Assembly (NCBI GenBank): GCA_016869375.1
Contig: VGEH01000018.1
Span: 1 to 45,355 of the forward strand
DNA: 45,355 nt
Source of the DNA: Alphaproteobacteria bacterium
GTDB lineage: Bacteria; Pseudomonadota; Alphaproteobacteria; SHVZ01
Direction: 5' to 3'
A model generated the notes under the pieces. It was not told the DNA's origin. It saw nothing but the letters and a program-made list of their open reading frames with translations, and ran no database searches. Positions within the stretch are counted from its first letter, which is position 1. Each line of letters opens with the position of its first letter. Of this stretch, positions 26,556-35,261 are shown piece after piece. A program made the translations under genes and the position numbers.

Positions 26556-28495
26556 CCGCAATTGGCAGCACGCTCGGCAAGTTCCGGATCGAGAGCATTC
26601 TCGGGCGCGGCGCCACCAGCATCGTCTATCGCGCCCAGGACATGGTCGACAGCCGGGTCGTCGCGCTCAAGGCGCTGCGCGAGGAGCTGCTGGCGGATGG
26701 CGAGCGCGGCGGCACGTTGCAGCGCTTCTCCCGCGAGGCGCGCATCGGATTGTCGCTTCGGCATCCCCACATCGTTCGCCTGTGGGAAGCCGGGGAGGCG
26801 ATGGGGGTGCCGTTCATCGCCATGGAGCTGGTCCAGGGCGAGGCGATGGATACGCTCACACGCCGGCACATTCCGGTCGCGCCCGACATCTCCTGCGCGT
26901 TGATCGCCGCCGTCCTCGATGCGCTCGAGCACGCCCATCGCGCCTCGATCATTCATCGCGACGTGAAGCCGGCGAACATTGTCATGCGGCGGCCCGGCGC
27001 CGATCCCGTGCTGATGGATTTCGGCGTCGCCCGCATGGGCGGATCCGACGTGACCCAGCTCGGCGAGATGTTGGGGACGCCCGCCTACATGTCGCCCGAA
27101 CAGCTTCGCGGCGCGGTCATCGACCACCGCACGGATCTGCATGCCGTCGGCGTCATTCTCTATCAGCTCGTCACCGGACGGCGGCCCTATGCCGGCGCGG
27201 TTGCCGAGGTCATGCATCAGATCTGCACGATCGAGCCGCCGCCGCCCTCGACGATCCTGCCCTCTTTGGCGTCTTTCGACGCGATCATCGCGCGGTCGCT
27301 CGCCAAGGACCCTCGGGCGCGCTTCGCCTCCGCCGCCGAGTTCGCAGCGACGCTACGCTCGTTGAGCCTTGGCCGAAGCGAGCAGCCGGCGGCAGCGCAA
27401 ACGGCGGCCGCCGCAGCGCAGCCGCGGCCGGCGATCCGGCCGGCGTCGCTCGACGATCTCGATCAGGCGCTGCGCTCGGTCGTGGCCGAAGGCGTCGACG
27501 AGGAAGCGCGCGACATCATCGACGACCTCCTGGGGCGTATCGCGAATGCCGATCGCGAGCGGTTCGGGCGCATCGCCCTGGAGGCCGGCATCTTGCCGCT
27601 GGCCCACGATCTCGCAGCGACGGCGCTTCGCCCCGGTCGAGCGACGAGACCGAAGGGCCACTGGCTTTCGGGCGTCGAGCTTGCGGTCTTGCTGCAGCGA
27701 CGGATCGAGCATGACGCGGCCAAGCGGGCAGGGACGACAGCGCTCGTCGATCTCGCCTTCCACATCGCCGGAATATTCCTGACCTATTCGAGCGAACTTT
27801 CGAGCCGTCTCGCCGCCGACGATGCACCCGATATCGGTGCGCTCGAGCTCGATTTCATCCGGCTCGATACGCTGATCGTCGGTCTCGACGTGCTCGGCGC
27901 CCGGCGCGAGCTGCGCCTTGCCGAGGCCGCCAGCCGCGTGATGGTCGCCCAGGTGCTGCGCCGCGCCGCCCGCATCATCGAAGCCTATGTCGAGACGGGC
28001 GACCCGATGGCCCGTTTCGACGTGGTTGCAATGCTGGTCCAGGTCGACGACCTGATCTCGCTCGCGATGCGCCTGACCGGGCATCAGGAGTCTTCCGAGA
28101 TCGACTCCGTCGCCGAACTTGGGGATGAAGCCGCGCGGCGCTTCCTGCAAAGTGTCGTCGGGCTGGTCGGCATGATCGCGGACGAGCTCGCCAAGACGCT
28201 CGCCTCGGCCGACGCGTCCGCCATGGACGAGTTCGTCGGGCAGCTGAAGCAGGTGCGCCTCATCTACCAGTTCGCCGCCAAGCTCGACGGCGACCGCTTC
28301 AAGGACCTGCTGACGGCCCTGACTGGCGGCGTCTACGAGCTGTTCGTGCGCCTGACGCGTTCGCTGACGGCTGGCCCGGCGAACCCGACGACGCGGCTCC
28401 AGGGCGAGGCGCTCTACGACATGGCCTCGTCGCTCGGCTGGCGCGACCTCGCCAACCAGCTGCTGGTGTGGATCCGCCGCTCGGTGCTGACCTGA
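26552..28495 (+). CDS. ppkA: Ser/Thr protein kinase (T6SS PpkA/ImpN-type role) with helical C-terminal region
   Basis: VALKALREE, IIHRDVKPANIVM, LMDFGVARMGG, GTPAYMSPEQLRG; catalytic motifs intact; GTG start. Confidence 0.88.
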   Translation: MTAIGSTLGKFRIESILGRGATSIVYRAQDMVDSRVVALKALREELLADGERGGTLQRFSREARIGLSLRHPHIVRLWEAGEAMGVPFIAMELVQGEAMDTLTRRHIPVAPDISCALIAAVLDALEHAHRASIIHRDVKPANIVMRRPGADPVLMDFGVARMGGSDVTQLGEMLGTPAYMSPEQLRGAVIDHRTDLHAVGVILYQLVTGRRPYAGAVAEVMHQICTIEPPPPSTILPSLASFDAIIARSLAKDPRARFASAAEFAATLRSLSLGRSEQPAAAQTAAAAAQPRPAIRPASLDDLDQALRSVVAEGVDEEARDIIDDLLGRIANADRERFGRIALEAGILPLAHDLAATALRPGRATRPKGHWLSGVELAVLLQRRIEHDAAKRAGTTALVDLAFHIAGIFLTYSSELSSRLAADDAPDIGALELDFIRLDTLIVGLDVLGARRELRLAEAASRVMVAQVLRRAARIIEAYVETGDPMARFDVVAMLVQVDDLISLAMRLTGHQESSEIDSVAELGDEAARRFLQSVVGLVGMIADELAKTLASADASAMDEFVGQLKQVRLIYQFAAKLDGDRFKDLLTALTGGVYELFVRLTRSLTAGPANPTTRLQGEALYDMASSLGWRDLANQLLVWIRRSVLT

Positions 28496-28539
28496 TGCGT
28501 GGGACCGTGCTAGCCTTCCACAGGAACTGAGGAAACCGC

Positions 28540-28923
28540 ATGCCGCCCGCCGCCCGCCTAGGCGATATGGTCAAGCAGGACGCGCCGCACTGCCACTCGC
28601 CGATCCACCCGGCGGCACCGGTACCGGCGCCGGCCCCGCATCCGGGCCTGCCGCTCACCATCATCAAGGGCCAGCCGACCGTGCTGATCGGCAAGAAGCC
28701 GGCAGCGCGCGCGACCGATACGACTGGACCCTGCATGCTGCCGGGCTGCGTGCCGGGGGGGCCGGGGATGATCAGCCTGGGCTCGAAGACGGTGATGATC
28801 GGCGGCATGCCGGCGGCGCGCGTCAACGACATGACCGCCCATACGAGCTGCGTCGCGCCGATCCCGAGCCCGGTCGGCAAGATACTGCCGCCGGGCGAGC
28901 CCAAGGTGATCATCGGCGGCTAG
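28540..28923 (+). CDS. PAAR-domain spike-tip protein
   Basis: MPPAARLGDMVKQD...TVLIGKKPAARATDTTGPC...GSKTVMIGGMPAARVNDMTAHTSC; 127 aa, no C-terminal extension. Confidence 0.9.
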   Translation: MPPAARLGDMVKQDAPHCHSPIHPAAPVPAPAPHPGLPLTIIKGQPTVLIGKKPAARATDTTGPCMLPGCVPGGPGMISLGSKTVMIGGMPAARVNDMTAHTSCVAPIPSPVGKILPPGEPKVIIGG

Positions 28924-28934
28924 CCGATCCGCCG

Positions 28935-29996
28935 ATGCGCGACTCCCACTTCGCAGAACTGGCGCCGGTCTGTCCTCGCTGTCGCGACGACGCCGGCGGA
29001 TCTCCGATCGAGATGGCGATCTCGACGGACCGTCGCGACGGCCGGGTGGTGGACGGCATACTCGTCTGCAGCAACCCGGCCTGTCGGCAGGAATTCCCGA
29101 TCGTCGGCGGCCTCCCGGTGATGGTGTCGGATGTGCGCGGCTTCGTGCAGGAGGCGCTTTTCCATCTTCTGGCGCGCGACGACGTCTCCGGCGAGGTGGA
29201 GTCGCTGCTCGGCGATGCGGCCGGCGCGGGCTCCGGCTTCGATGCTGTGCGTCAGCAGCAGTCGAGCTATGGCTGGGACCATTGGAGCGATCTTGATCCG
29301 GAGGAAGGGCAGGGTGAGGGAGGCGGCGTGCTGGCCTGCCTGGAGGCGGGCCTCGGCATGCTGCCCGAGGCGCCTGCAGGTCCTGTGCTCGATCTCGGCT
29401 GCGCCACCGGACGCAGCAGCTTCCATCTCGCCGACCGGCTCGGCCACATGGTGGTCGGCGTCGATCTCAACGTGCCCTTGATCCGTATCGCCAGGCGCGT
29501 TCTCGATGACGGCATGGTCCGCGTTCCCGTGCGGCGCGGCGGCGTGGTCTATGAGCGCCGGGAGTTTCCCGTCGAGCTCGCATCGAGCGCCCGGGTCGAC
29601 TTCTGGGTCGGCAACGCGCTGTCGCTGCCTTTCGACGATGCGACCTTCGGCCTCGTCGTCGCGCTCAACCTGATCGACTGCCTTGCTTCGCCGGCTGACG
29701 GCCTCAGGGAGATCGCCCGTGTGCTCCGGCCCGGCGGTGCCGCGATCATCGCCTGTCCCTTCGACTGGACGCCGGCGGTGACGCCGATGGAGGCCTGGCT
29801 CGGCGGGCATTCGCAGCGGGGCTCGCATCGTGGCGCCTCCGAGGTCGCTCTCGATCGCCTGCTTGCCGATGGTGCGCTCGGATTGAAGCCGTTGGCGCCG
29901 GCGCGGGATGTTGCTTGGAAAGTACGGTTGCACGATCGCGCGACGGTCCACTATCAAACCCATGTCGTCGTCCTCGGCAGGGAGGAGACCGGGTGA
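28935..29996 (+). CDS. class I SAM-dependent methyltransferase with N-terminal Trm112-like/Zn-ribbon segment
   Basis: CPRC...CSNPACRQEFPIVGGLPVMV followed by VLDLGCATGRSSFHLADRLGHMVVGVDLN, NALSLPFDDATFGLVVALNLIDCLASPADGLREIARVLRPGGAAIIACPF. Confidence 0.85.
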   Translation: MRDSHFAELAPVCPRCRDDAGGSPIEMAISTDRRDGRVVDGILVCSNPACRQEFPIVGGLPVMVSDVRGFVQEALFHLLARDDVSGEVESLLGDAAGAGSGFDAVRQQQSSYGWDHWSDLDPEEGQGEGGGVLACLEAGLGMLPEAPAGPVLDLGCATGRSSFHLADRLGHMVVGVDLNVPLIRIARRVLDDGMVRVPVRRGGVVYERREFPVELASSARVDFWVGNALSLPFDDATFGLVVALNLIDCLASPADGLREIARVLRPGGAAIIACPFDWTPAVTPMEAWLGGHSQRGSHRGASEVALDRLLADGALGLKPLAPARDVAWKVRLHDRATVHYQTHVVVLGREETG

Positions 29997-30814
29997 AGCT
30001 CGTCCTGACCATGGCCCAGGGGCCCGACCGCGGCCGCAAGCGCGAAGTCGATGCGGCGAGCCTGGTCGTCGGCCGCGGCGAGGATTGCGGCTGGGTCGTC
30101 GCCGATCCCGAGCGCATGCTTTCGAAGAACCACCTCCGGATCGACTTCCGCGAGGGTCAGTACATCCTGACCGACACCAGCACCAACGGCGTCTTCATCA
30201 ATGGCGCCGAGGAGCCACTCGGCCGCGGCAACCAAGCGATGCTGAAGCAGGGTGACCGAATCGTGCTCGGTCGGGTGACGCTCTCCGTCGATCTGGTGGC
30301 ACCGACCGCGGCCGAGGATCCGTTCTTCGCGACCTTGTCCAAGCCGCCGGCAGCCGCTCCGCTGCCGATCGAGGACGATCCTTTCGCGCCCATGCCCAGT
30401 GCTCCCGCGCCGTCGTCGTCGCTTGGATCCGGTGGCGCAATTCCCGACGACTTCGACCTCGACCTGCCGCCGCTCTCAGGCGATCCGCTGGCAGGGCAGG
30501 CCGATTCGCCTTTCGCGCCGGCGCCCCAGGCGGGGTTTCCTTCATCCGGTGCCGGCGGCATTCCCGATGACTGGCTGGGGCCGCCGGTGTCGGGCTCCGC
30601 CGAGCAGCAGGCTGCTGCCGAGCTGGCTGAGGCGCTTTGGCGGCTGGCCCGAGTCGCGGCGGCAGCCCATCCTGATTCTCCTGTCGCCGGCAATGCGATC
30701 TCCCAGGCGGGGTCGGCAACTGCCGTCTCTACCTTGTTATCCGGCCCCAGCGGCGAGCAGACCTTGCGGCGGCTATTCTCGGACCTCCAAGAACTGGTAC
30801 TTAGGCAGCGGTAG
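29993..30814 (+). CDS. fha: T6SS FHA-domain protein (ImpI/TagH/Fha-type)
   Basis: GTG 29993 overlapping MTase stop; FHA motif LVVGRGEDCGWVVADPERMLSKNHLRIDFREGQYILTDTSTNGVFING; low-complexity C-terminal part. Confidence 0.92.
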   Translation: MKLVLTMAQGPDRGRKREVDAASLVVGRGEDCGWVVADPERMLSKNHLRIDFREGQYILTDTSTNGVFINGAEEPLGRGNQAMLKQGDRIVLGRVTLSVDLVAPTAAEDPFFATLSKPPAAAPLPIEDDPFAPMPSAPAPSSSLGSGGAIPDDFDLDLPPLSGDPLAGQADSPFAPAPQAGFPSSGAGGIPDDWLGPPVSGSAEQQAAAELAEALWRLARVAAAAHPDSPVAGNAISQAGSATAVSTLLSGPSGEQTLRRLFSDLQELVLRQR

Positions 30815-30855
30815 AGATAAACCTAGGCGGAGGTTCTGGGCCTTTCGCCGGGGAG

Positions 30856-32193
30856 GTGTCCGCCATGCTGGGGAACAAGGTCGTCTGGTCGGAAGGCCTG
30901 TTCCTGAGGCAGCACCACCTGCAGCAGCAGGAGCGCTATTTCGAGCGCCTCGTCCGCGACCGGGCGGAAGCCTGCGGTCCCTATAGCTGGGGTGTCTCCG
31001 AGCTCGTGCTCGACCAGGGTCTGCTGGGCCTCGGCCAGTTCGCCGTCACCCGTTGCCGCGGCATCTTCGAGGACGGCACGCCGTTCTCGCTGCCCGACGA
31101 CGATCGGCCGCCGCTGCCTCTGCCCGTGCCGGAAACGGTGCGCGACAAGATCATCTATCTGGCGCTCCCGATCCGCCAGCGCGGCGGGCTCGAAGTCGGT
31201 CCCGAGGACAGCCCGAGCCTGACGCGCTTCGTGCCGGAAGCGGTCGAGGTGCAGGACGCCAATGACGGCTCGCCGATTCCGGCCGAGATGCAGGTCGGCC
31301 GCCTCCGGCTGCGCTATCTCATCGAGGGCATGGACAGCTCCGGCCACCTCCTGGTCGGGCTCGGCCGTGTGATCGAGGTGCGGTCGGAGCGCGGCATCGT
31401 GCTCGACGACAAGTACGCGGCGCCAGCGCTCGACTGCCGCGCGGTCTCGGCGCTCTCTGCGATCCTCGTCGATATCCAGGGGCTGATCTCCCATCGCGCC
31501 TCGGCGCTGGCGCTCAGGGTAGCCGGCGGCGACGGCCGTGGCGTCGGCGAGATCGCTGAGTTCCTGCTGCTGCAGATCCTCAACCGCTACGAGCCGTTGC
31601 TGGCTCATCTCAACGCGACGCCGCTGGTTCATCCCGAGCGGCTCTACTCGCTCGCGGTGATGCTGGCGGGCGAGCTCGCCACCATTTCCAGCACCGGGAA
31701 GCGGCCGCCGGCCTTTCCGCCCTATCGCCACGACGATCTGCAGAACTCCTTCACGCCCGTGCTGGCGGAGCTCCGGCGCTCGCTTTCGACCGTGCTTGAG
31801 CAGTCGGCGATCCAGATCCCGCTGGTCGAGAGAAAATACGGCATCCGCACCGGCCAGATCGCCGATCGCAGCCTGATCAACAATGCGACCTTCGTGCTCT
31901 CGGTCAAGGCAGCGCTGCCTGTCCAGCAGCTGATGCGCGCCTTCCCGGCCCAGGTGAAGATCGGGCCGGTGGAGCAGATCCGCGAGCTGGTGAACGTGGC
32001 GCTGCCGGGTATTCCCGTCCGTCCGCTGCCGGTGGCGCCGCGCCAGCTGCCGTTCCATGCCGGCTCCACCTATTTCGAGCTCGAGCGCGCCAATCCTCTC
32101 TGGCAGCGCATGGCGCCGACCGGTGGTATCGCGCTTCATGTCGCCGGAGAGTTCCCGCAGCTCGAGATCGACCTCTGGGCTATCCGGGGATAG
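30856..32193 (+). CDS. tssK: T6SS baseplate protein TssK (ImpJ/VasE); ATG at 30865 is an alternative start
   Basis: NKVVWSEGLFLRQHHLQQQERYFERLVRDR... LPFHAGSTYFELERANPLWQRM. Confidence 0.96.
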   Translation: MSAMLGNKVVWSEGLFLRQHHLQQQERYFERLVRDRAEACGPYSWGVSELVLDQGLLGLGQFAVTRCRGIFEDGTPFSLPDDDRPPLPLPVPETVRDKIIYLALPIRQRGGLEVGPEDSPSLTRFVPEAVEVQDANDGSPIPAEMQVGRLRLRYLIEGMDSSGHLLVGLGRVIEVRSERGIVLDDKYAAPALDCRAVSALSAILVDIQGLISHRASALALRVAGGDGRGVGEIAEFLLLQILNRYEPLLAHLNATPLVHPERLYSLAVMLAGELATISSTGKRPPAFPPYRHDDLQNSFTPVLAELRRSLSTVLEQSAIQIPLVERKYGIRTGQIADRSLINNATFVLSVKAALPVQQLMRAFPAQVKIGPVEQIRELVNVALPGIPVRPLPVAPRQLPFHAGSTYFELERANPLWQRMAPTGGIALHVAGEFPQLEIDLWAIRG

Positions 32194-32199
32194 TGCCTC

Positions 32200-33648
32200 T
32201 TGGCAGACCGCTCGCCCTTCGAAGAAGACGATCTCGACCGGACAGTCGTCCGGCGGCCGGGGGCGGGACCGGCGGCGCCTGCGGCACAACCGGCGGCACC
32301 GAAGGCGGCTCCGCCAACGCTCGGTTCTCCATCTTTCGGCGCCGGTGCGACTGGGCCGCGCCGACCGGCCCGTGGCGGCGCGCCGCCGCGGGAGCGTGAT
32401 CGCACGCCGCGGATGCGGGGTGAGGGCACGGAGGAGACGGTCTGGACCCTGGGAGCGGTCAATCCGCTCTGCGCCGTCGCAGCCCCGCTGCTCGCGCTCG
32501 CCGTGCGGCTCCGGGAGTCGCCGCAGCCGGCCAATCTCGATCAGACCCGCGATCAGGTCATCGCCGAGGTGCGCTCCTTCGAGACCGGCGCGCTCGGGCA
32601 CGGCATCGCGCCGGACCGCATCCGCCTTGCGCGCTATCTCGTCTGCGCCACCGTCGACGACCTGGTGATGAGCACCGAATGGGGGGCGCAGGGCCAGTGG
32701 GCGGCGCGCGGTCTGGTCAGCACGGTCGAGCAGGAGACCTGGGGGGGCGAGCGCTTCTTCAGCATGGTCGAGCAGGCGCTGAGCGATCCGGTCGGATCGG
32801 TCGAGGTGCTGGAGCTCGCCTATATCTGTCTCGCCATAGGCTTCGCCGGCCGCTATCGCGTGGCGCCGCGCGGCGGCGCCGAGCTTTCGACCTTGCGCGA
32901 CCGCATCTACCGGACCATACGCCGGGTGCGCGGCGAGCCGGAGCGCGACCTTTCGCCGATGTGGCGCGGCCTCAACGTGCCTTATGCTCCGCCCCGCGCG
33001 CCGTTCCCGGTGTGGACGGCGTCGGCCGCCTGTCTCGTGCTGCTGGCCGGCATCTATGCGTTCTTCAGCGTCGATCTCAATCGGCGCGCCGACCGCGTCG
33101 CCACCAAGCTGACGGAGCTGTTTCCGACCGGGCAGGTCCAGGTCGCGCGGCCTACGCCGGCAGCGCCGGCGCCGCCACCGCCGCCCGCTCCGGCGCAGAC
33201 ACAGATCGACCGCATCCGCCAGCGCCTCGCCGCCGATGTGCAGTCACGGCAGGTCGAGATCGGCCAGGTGGAGCGCTTCATCTATCTCCGCATCGCCAGC
33301 GTCGGGCTGTTCGACAGCGGTGCGGCGCGGGTCTCGGCCGAGTTCTCGACCTTGCTTGCGCGCGTTGCCGCTGCGCTGGCGCCGGAGCCGGGGCAGGTCT
33401 TCGTCATCGGGCATACCGACGACGTGCCTCTACGCGGCGGGCAGTATGCAGACAATGACGCGCTGTCTCGCGCGCGCGCCGAGGCGACGGCCGAGGCGTT
33501 GCGCGTAGGCCTGGGCGGCGCCAACCGCGTCAGCGCGCTCGGGCGCGGCTCCTCCGAGCCGATCGCCAGCAACGCGACGGTCGAAGGTCGCGCGATCAAT
33601 CGCCGGATCGAGATCCTGCTTCCGCGCGCGGATGCGCCGAGCCCATGA
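32200..33648 (+). CDS. tssL: T6SS membrane protein TssL (ImpK/DotU) with C-terminal OmpA/Pal-like peptidoglycan-binding domain
   Basis: DotU region WTLGAVNPLCAVAAPLLALAVRLR...; TM VWTASAACLVLLAGIYAFFSV; OmpA domain FVIGHTDDVPL...NRRIEILLP; TTG start. Confidence 0.94.
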   Translation: MADRSPFEEDDLDRTVVRRPGAGPAAPAAQPAAPKAAPPTLGSPSFGAGATGPRRPARGGAPPRERDRTPRMRGEGTEETVWTLGAVNPLCAVAAPLLALAVRLRESPQPANLDQTRDQVIAEVRSFETGALGHGIAPDRIRLARYLVCATVDDLVMSTEWGAQGQWAARGLVSTVEQETWGGERFFSMVEQALSDPVGSVEVLELAYICLAIGFAGRYRVAPRGGAELSTLRDRIYRTIRRVRGEPERDLSPMWRGLNVPYAPPRAPFPVWTASAACLVLLAGIYAFFSVDLNRRADRVATKLTELFPTGQVQVARPTPAAPAPPPPPAPAQTQIDRIRQRLAADVQSRQVEIGQVERFIYLRIASVGLFDSGAARVSAEFSTLLARVAAALAPEPGQVFVIGHTDDVPLRGGQYADNDALSRARAEATAEALRVGLGGANRVSALGRGSSEPIASNATVEGRAINRRIEILLPRADAPSP

Positions 33649-35261
33649 CGGGCCGGGACACGGGCGCCGGCCGGACCGCACGACGTACCGGTCGCGCCTC
33701 CGCACGTCCCTCGCGTGAGACCAGCGAGCCGGCGCGATCGACGGCGCTGGAGGATATGGCAGCGCTCGGCGATCGGCTGAAGCAGGCCGAGGCGTTGCTC
33801 GAGGCGAGACGGCAGACGCCGTATTCGACGCCCTGGTATCTCGTCATCGGCCCGCGCGCGGCCGGCAAGACGGCCTGGCTTTCCGGCCTCGGCATGCCGA
33901 ACGACGCGATCCGCGAAGGCGACACGGCGGCGCCCACCGTCACCTGCGACGTGCTCGTATACGAGGAGGCGGTCTTCCTCGACGTAGCCGGTCGGCTGGT
34001 CTCCCAGGACGTCGACCCCCAGGCCGACCGCATGGCCTGGGCCGGGCTCCTGCGCCTTCTCCTCAAGCGCCGCCCGACGTTGCCGATCAGCGGCATGATC
34101 GTCATGGTCCCGGCGGAGACACTGGCCGATACCGAGGACCGGCGTGGCGCGGTGGCGGCGATGCGCCTGCGGCTGAGGGAGCTCGGACGCATGATCGGCG
34201 GTAAGCTTCCGGTCTATCTGGTAGCGACCAAGCTCGACCTCGCTCCCGGCTGCTTCGCGATGCTGTCGGCGCTCGACGACGACGAGACCGACCAGGTCTG
34301 GGGCGTGACGTTCAACAAGCAGCGCCCGACCGACGACGCGCAGCGTGCCGGCTTCGAGGATCTGATCGCGCGGCTCGCCGATCAGGTGATCCTCCGCCAG
34401 CATCACGGCATGGACGAGCGCATGGCGGCCGGGATGTGGCTGCTGCCGCGGGACCTCGCGCGCCTCGCCGCCGGGACCGTCTCGCTCGGCTCGGCCATCG
34501 TCGACGAGCCCGCGCTGATGCTTCGCGGTTTCTATCTTTCGGCGCATCCGGCGGCGGTTCGGGATACGCGGCGGACGGCGGTCGCTCCCTTCGCTCGGCC
34601 GCTGTTCGAGACGGTGATCCTGCGAGAGGCGGGCATGGCATCGCGTCCACAGCCGCGCCGTGCCACGCAGATTCTCCATCTGGCCGTCGCTCCGCTCCTT
34701 GCCCTGATCCTTGGCGCCGGCTTCGCCTGGTCTTACGGTGAGAACCGCGAGACCCTGAATGTCGCCGAGGCGGCAGCCGCGGAGATCGATACGGCGCTCG
34801 CACCGATCCCGCTGACCGAGATCGCGGAGTCCGACCCGTCGCGGGTCCTGCCGATCGTGAACGGACTCGACTGGTTCCGCCGCGAGTTGCCGACGCCGCG
34901 GATCTCGCCCTGGCTCAGCGACGGCAGCACGGTGCGGATGCGAGCCGCCTCGGCTTATCTGCGTTCGCTCGAGTTCCTGATCGAGCCGCGCCTCCTGCTC
35001 GGTCTCGAGCGCGCGATCGCCGTCGAGGGGCCGCGCGGCATGGCTGCTCAGGCCTATCTCGGTGTCGGCACGGCGCCATCCCGTTCGACCGCGCTGGTCG
35101 CAGCCTGCCTAGCGCAGTCACCCTGGCCGACGCTGACGCGGGACTCGGCGAGCGCTTTCGGCCGGCACGCCGAGACCCTGCTGCGCGCGGCGCAACAGCC
35201 GCTCGACGTCCATGCGACGACGCTGAGCCGACTGCAGGCCTGGGCAGGTAGAGCCTCGTGA
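33645..35261 (+). CDS. short TssM/ImcF-family-like protein (GTPase-like domain plus single TM and short periplasmic tail)
   Basis: 538 aa; WYLVIGPRAAGKTAWLSG Walker A, VFLDVAGR, YLVATKLDL aligning by eye with the adjacent TssM; TM LHLAVAPLLALILGAGFAW. Confidence 0.8.
   Translation: MTGRDTGAGRTARRTGRASARPSRETSEPARSTALEDMAALGDRLKQAEALLEARRQTPYSTPWYLVIGPRAAGKTAWLSGLGMPNDAIREGDTAAPTVTCDVLVYEEAVFLDVAGRLVSQDVDPQADRMAWAGLLRLLLKRRPTLPISGMIVMVPAETLADTEDRRGAVAAMRLRLRELGRMIGGKLPVYLVATKLDLAPGCFAMLSALDDDETDQVWGVTFNKQRPTDDAQRAGFEDLIARLADQVILRQHHGMDERMAAGMWLLPRDLARLAAGTVSLGSAIVDEPALMLRGFYLSAHPAAVRDTRRTAVAPFARPLFETVILREAGMASRPQPRRATQILHLAVAPLLALILGAGFAWSYGENRETLNVAEAAAAEIDTALAPIPLTEIAESDPSRVLPIVNGLDWFRRELPTPRISPWLSDGSTVRMRAASAYLRSLEFLIEPRLLLGLERAIAVEGPRGMAAQAYLGVGTAPSRSTALVAACLAQSPWPTLTRDSASAFGRHAETLLRAAQQPLDVHATTLSRLQAWAGRAS

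Noticed and set aside
24993-29996. The two methyltransferases as a restriction-modification or phage-defence system
   Set aside because: No DPPY/NPPY or C5-cytosine motifs, no target-recognition domain and no endonuclease; they look like protein/small-molecule methyltransferases
30823-32601. 592-aa minus-strand ORF antisense to tssK
   Set aside because: Spans across gene boundaries opposite TssK/TssL; composition artefact
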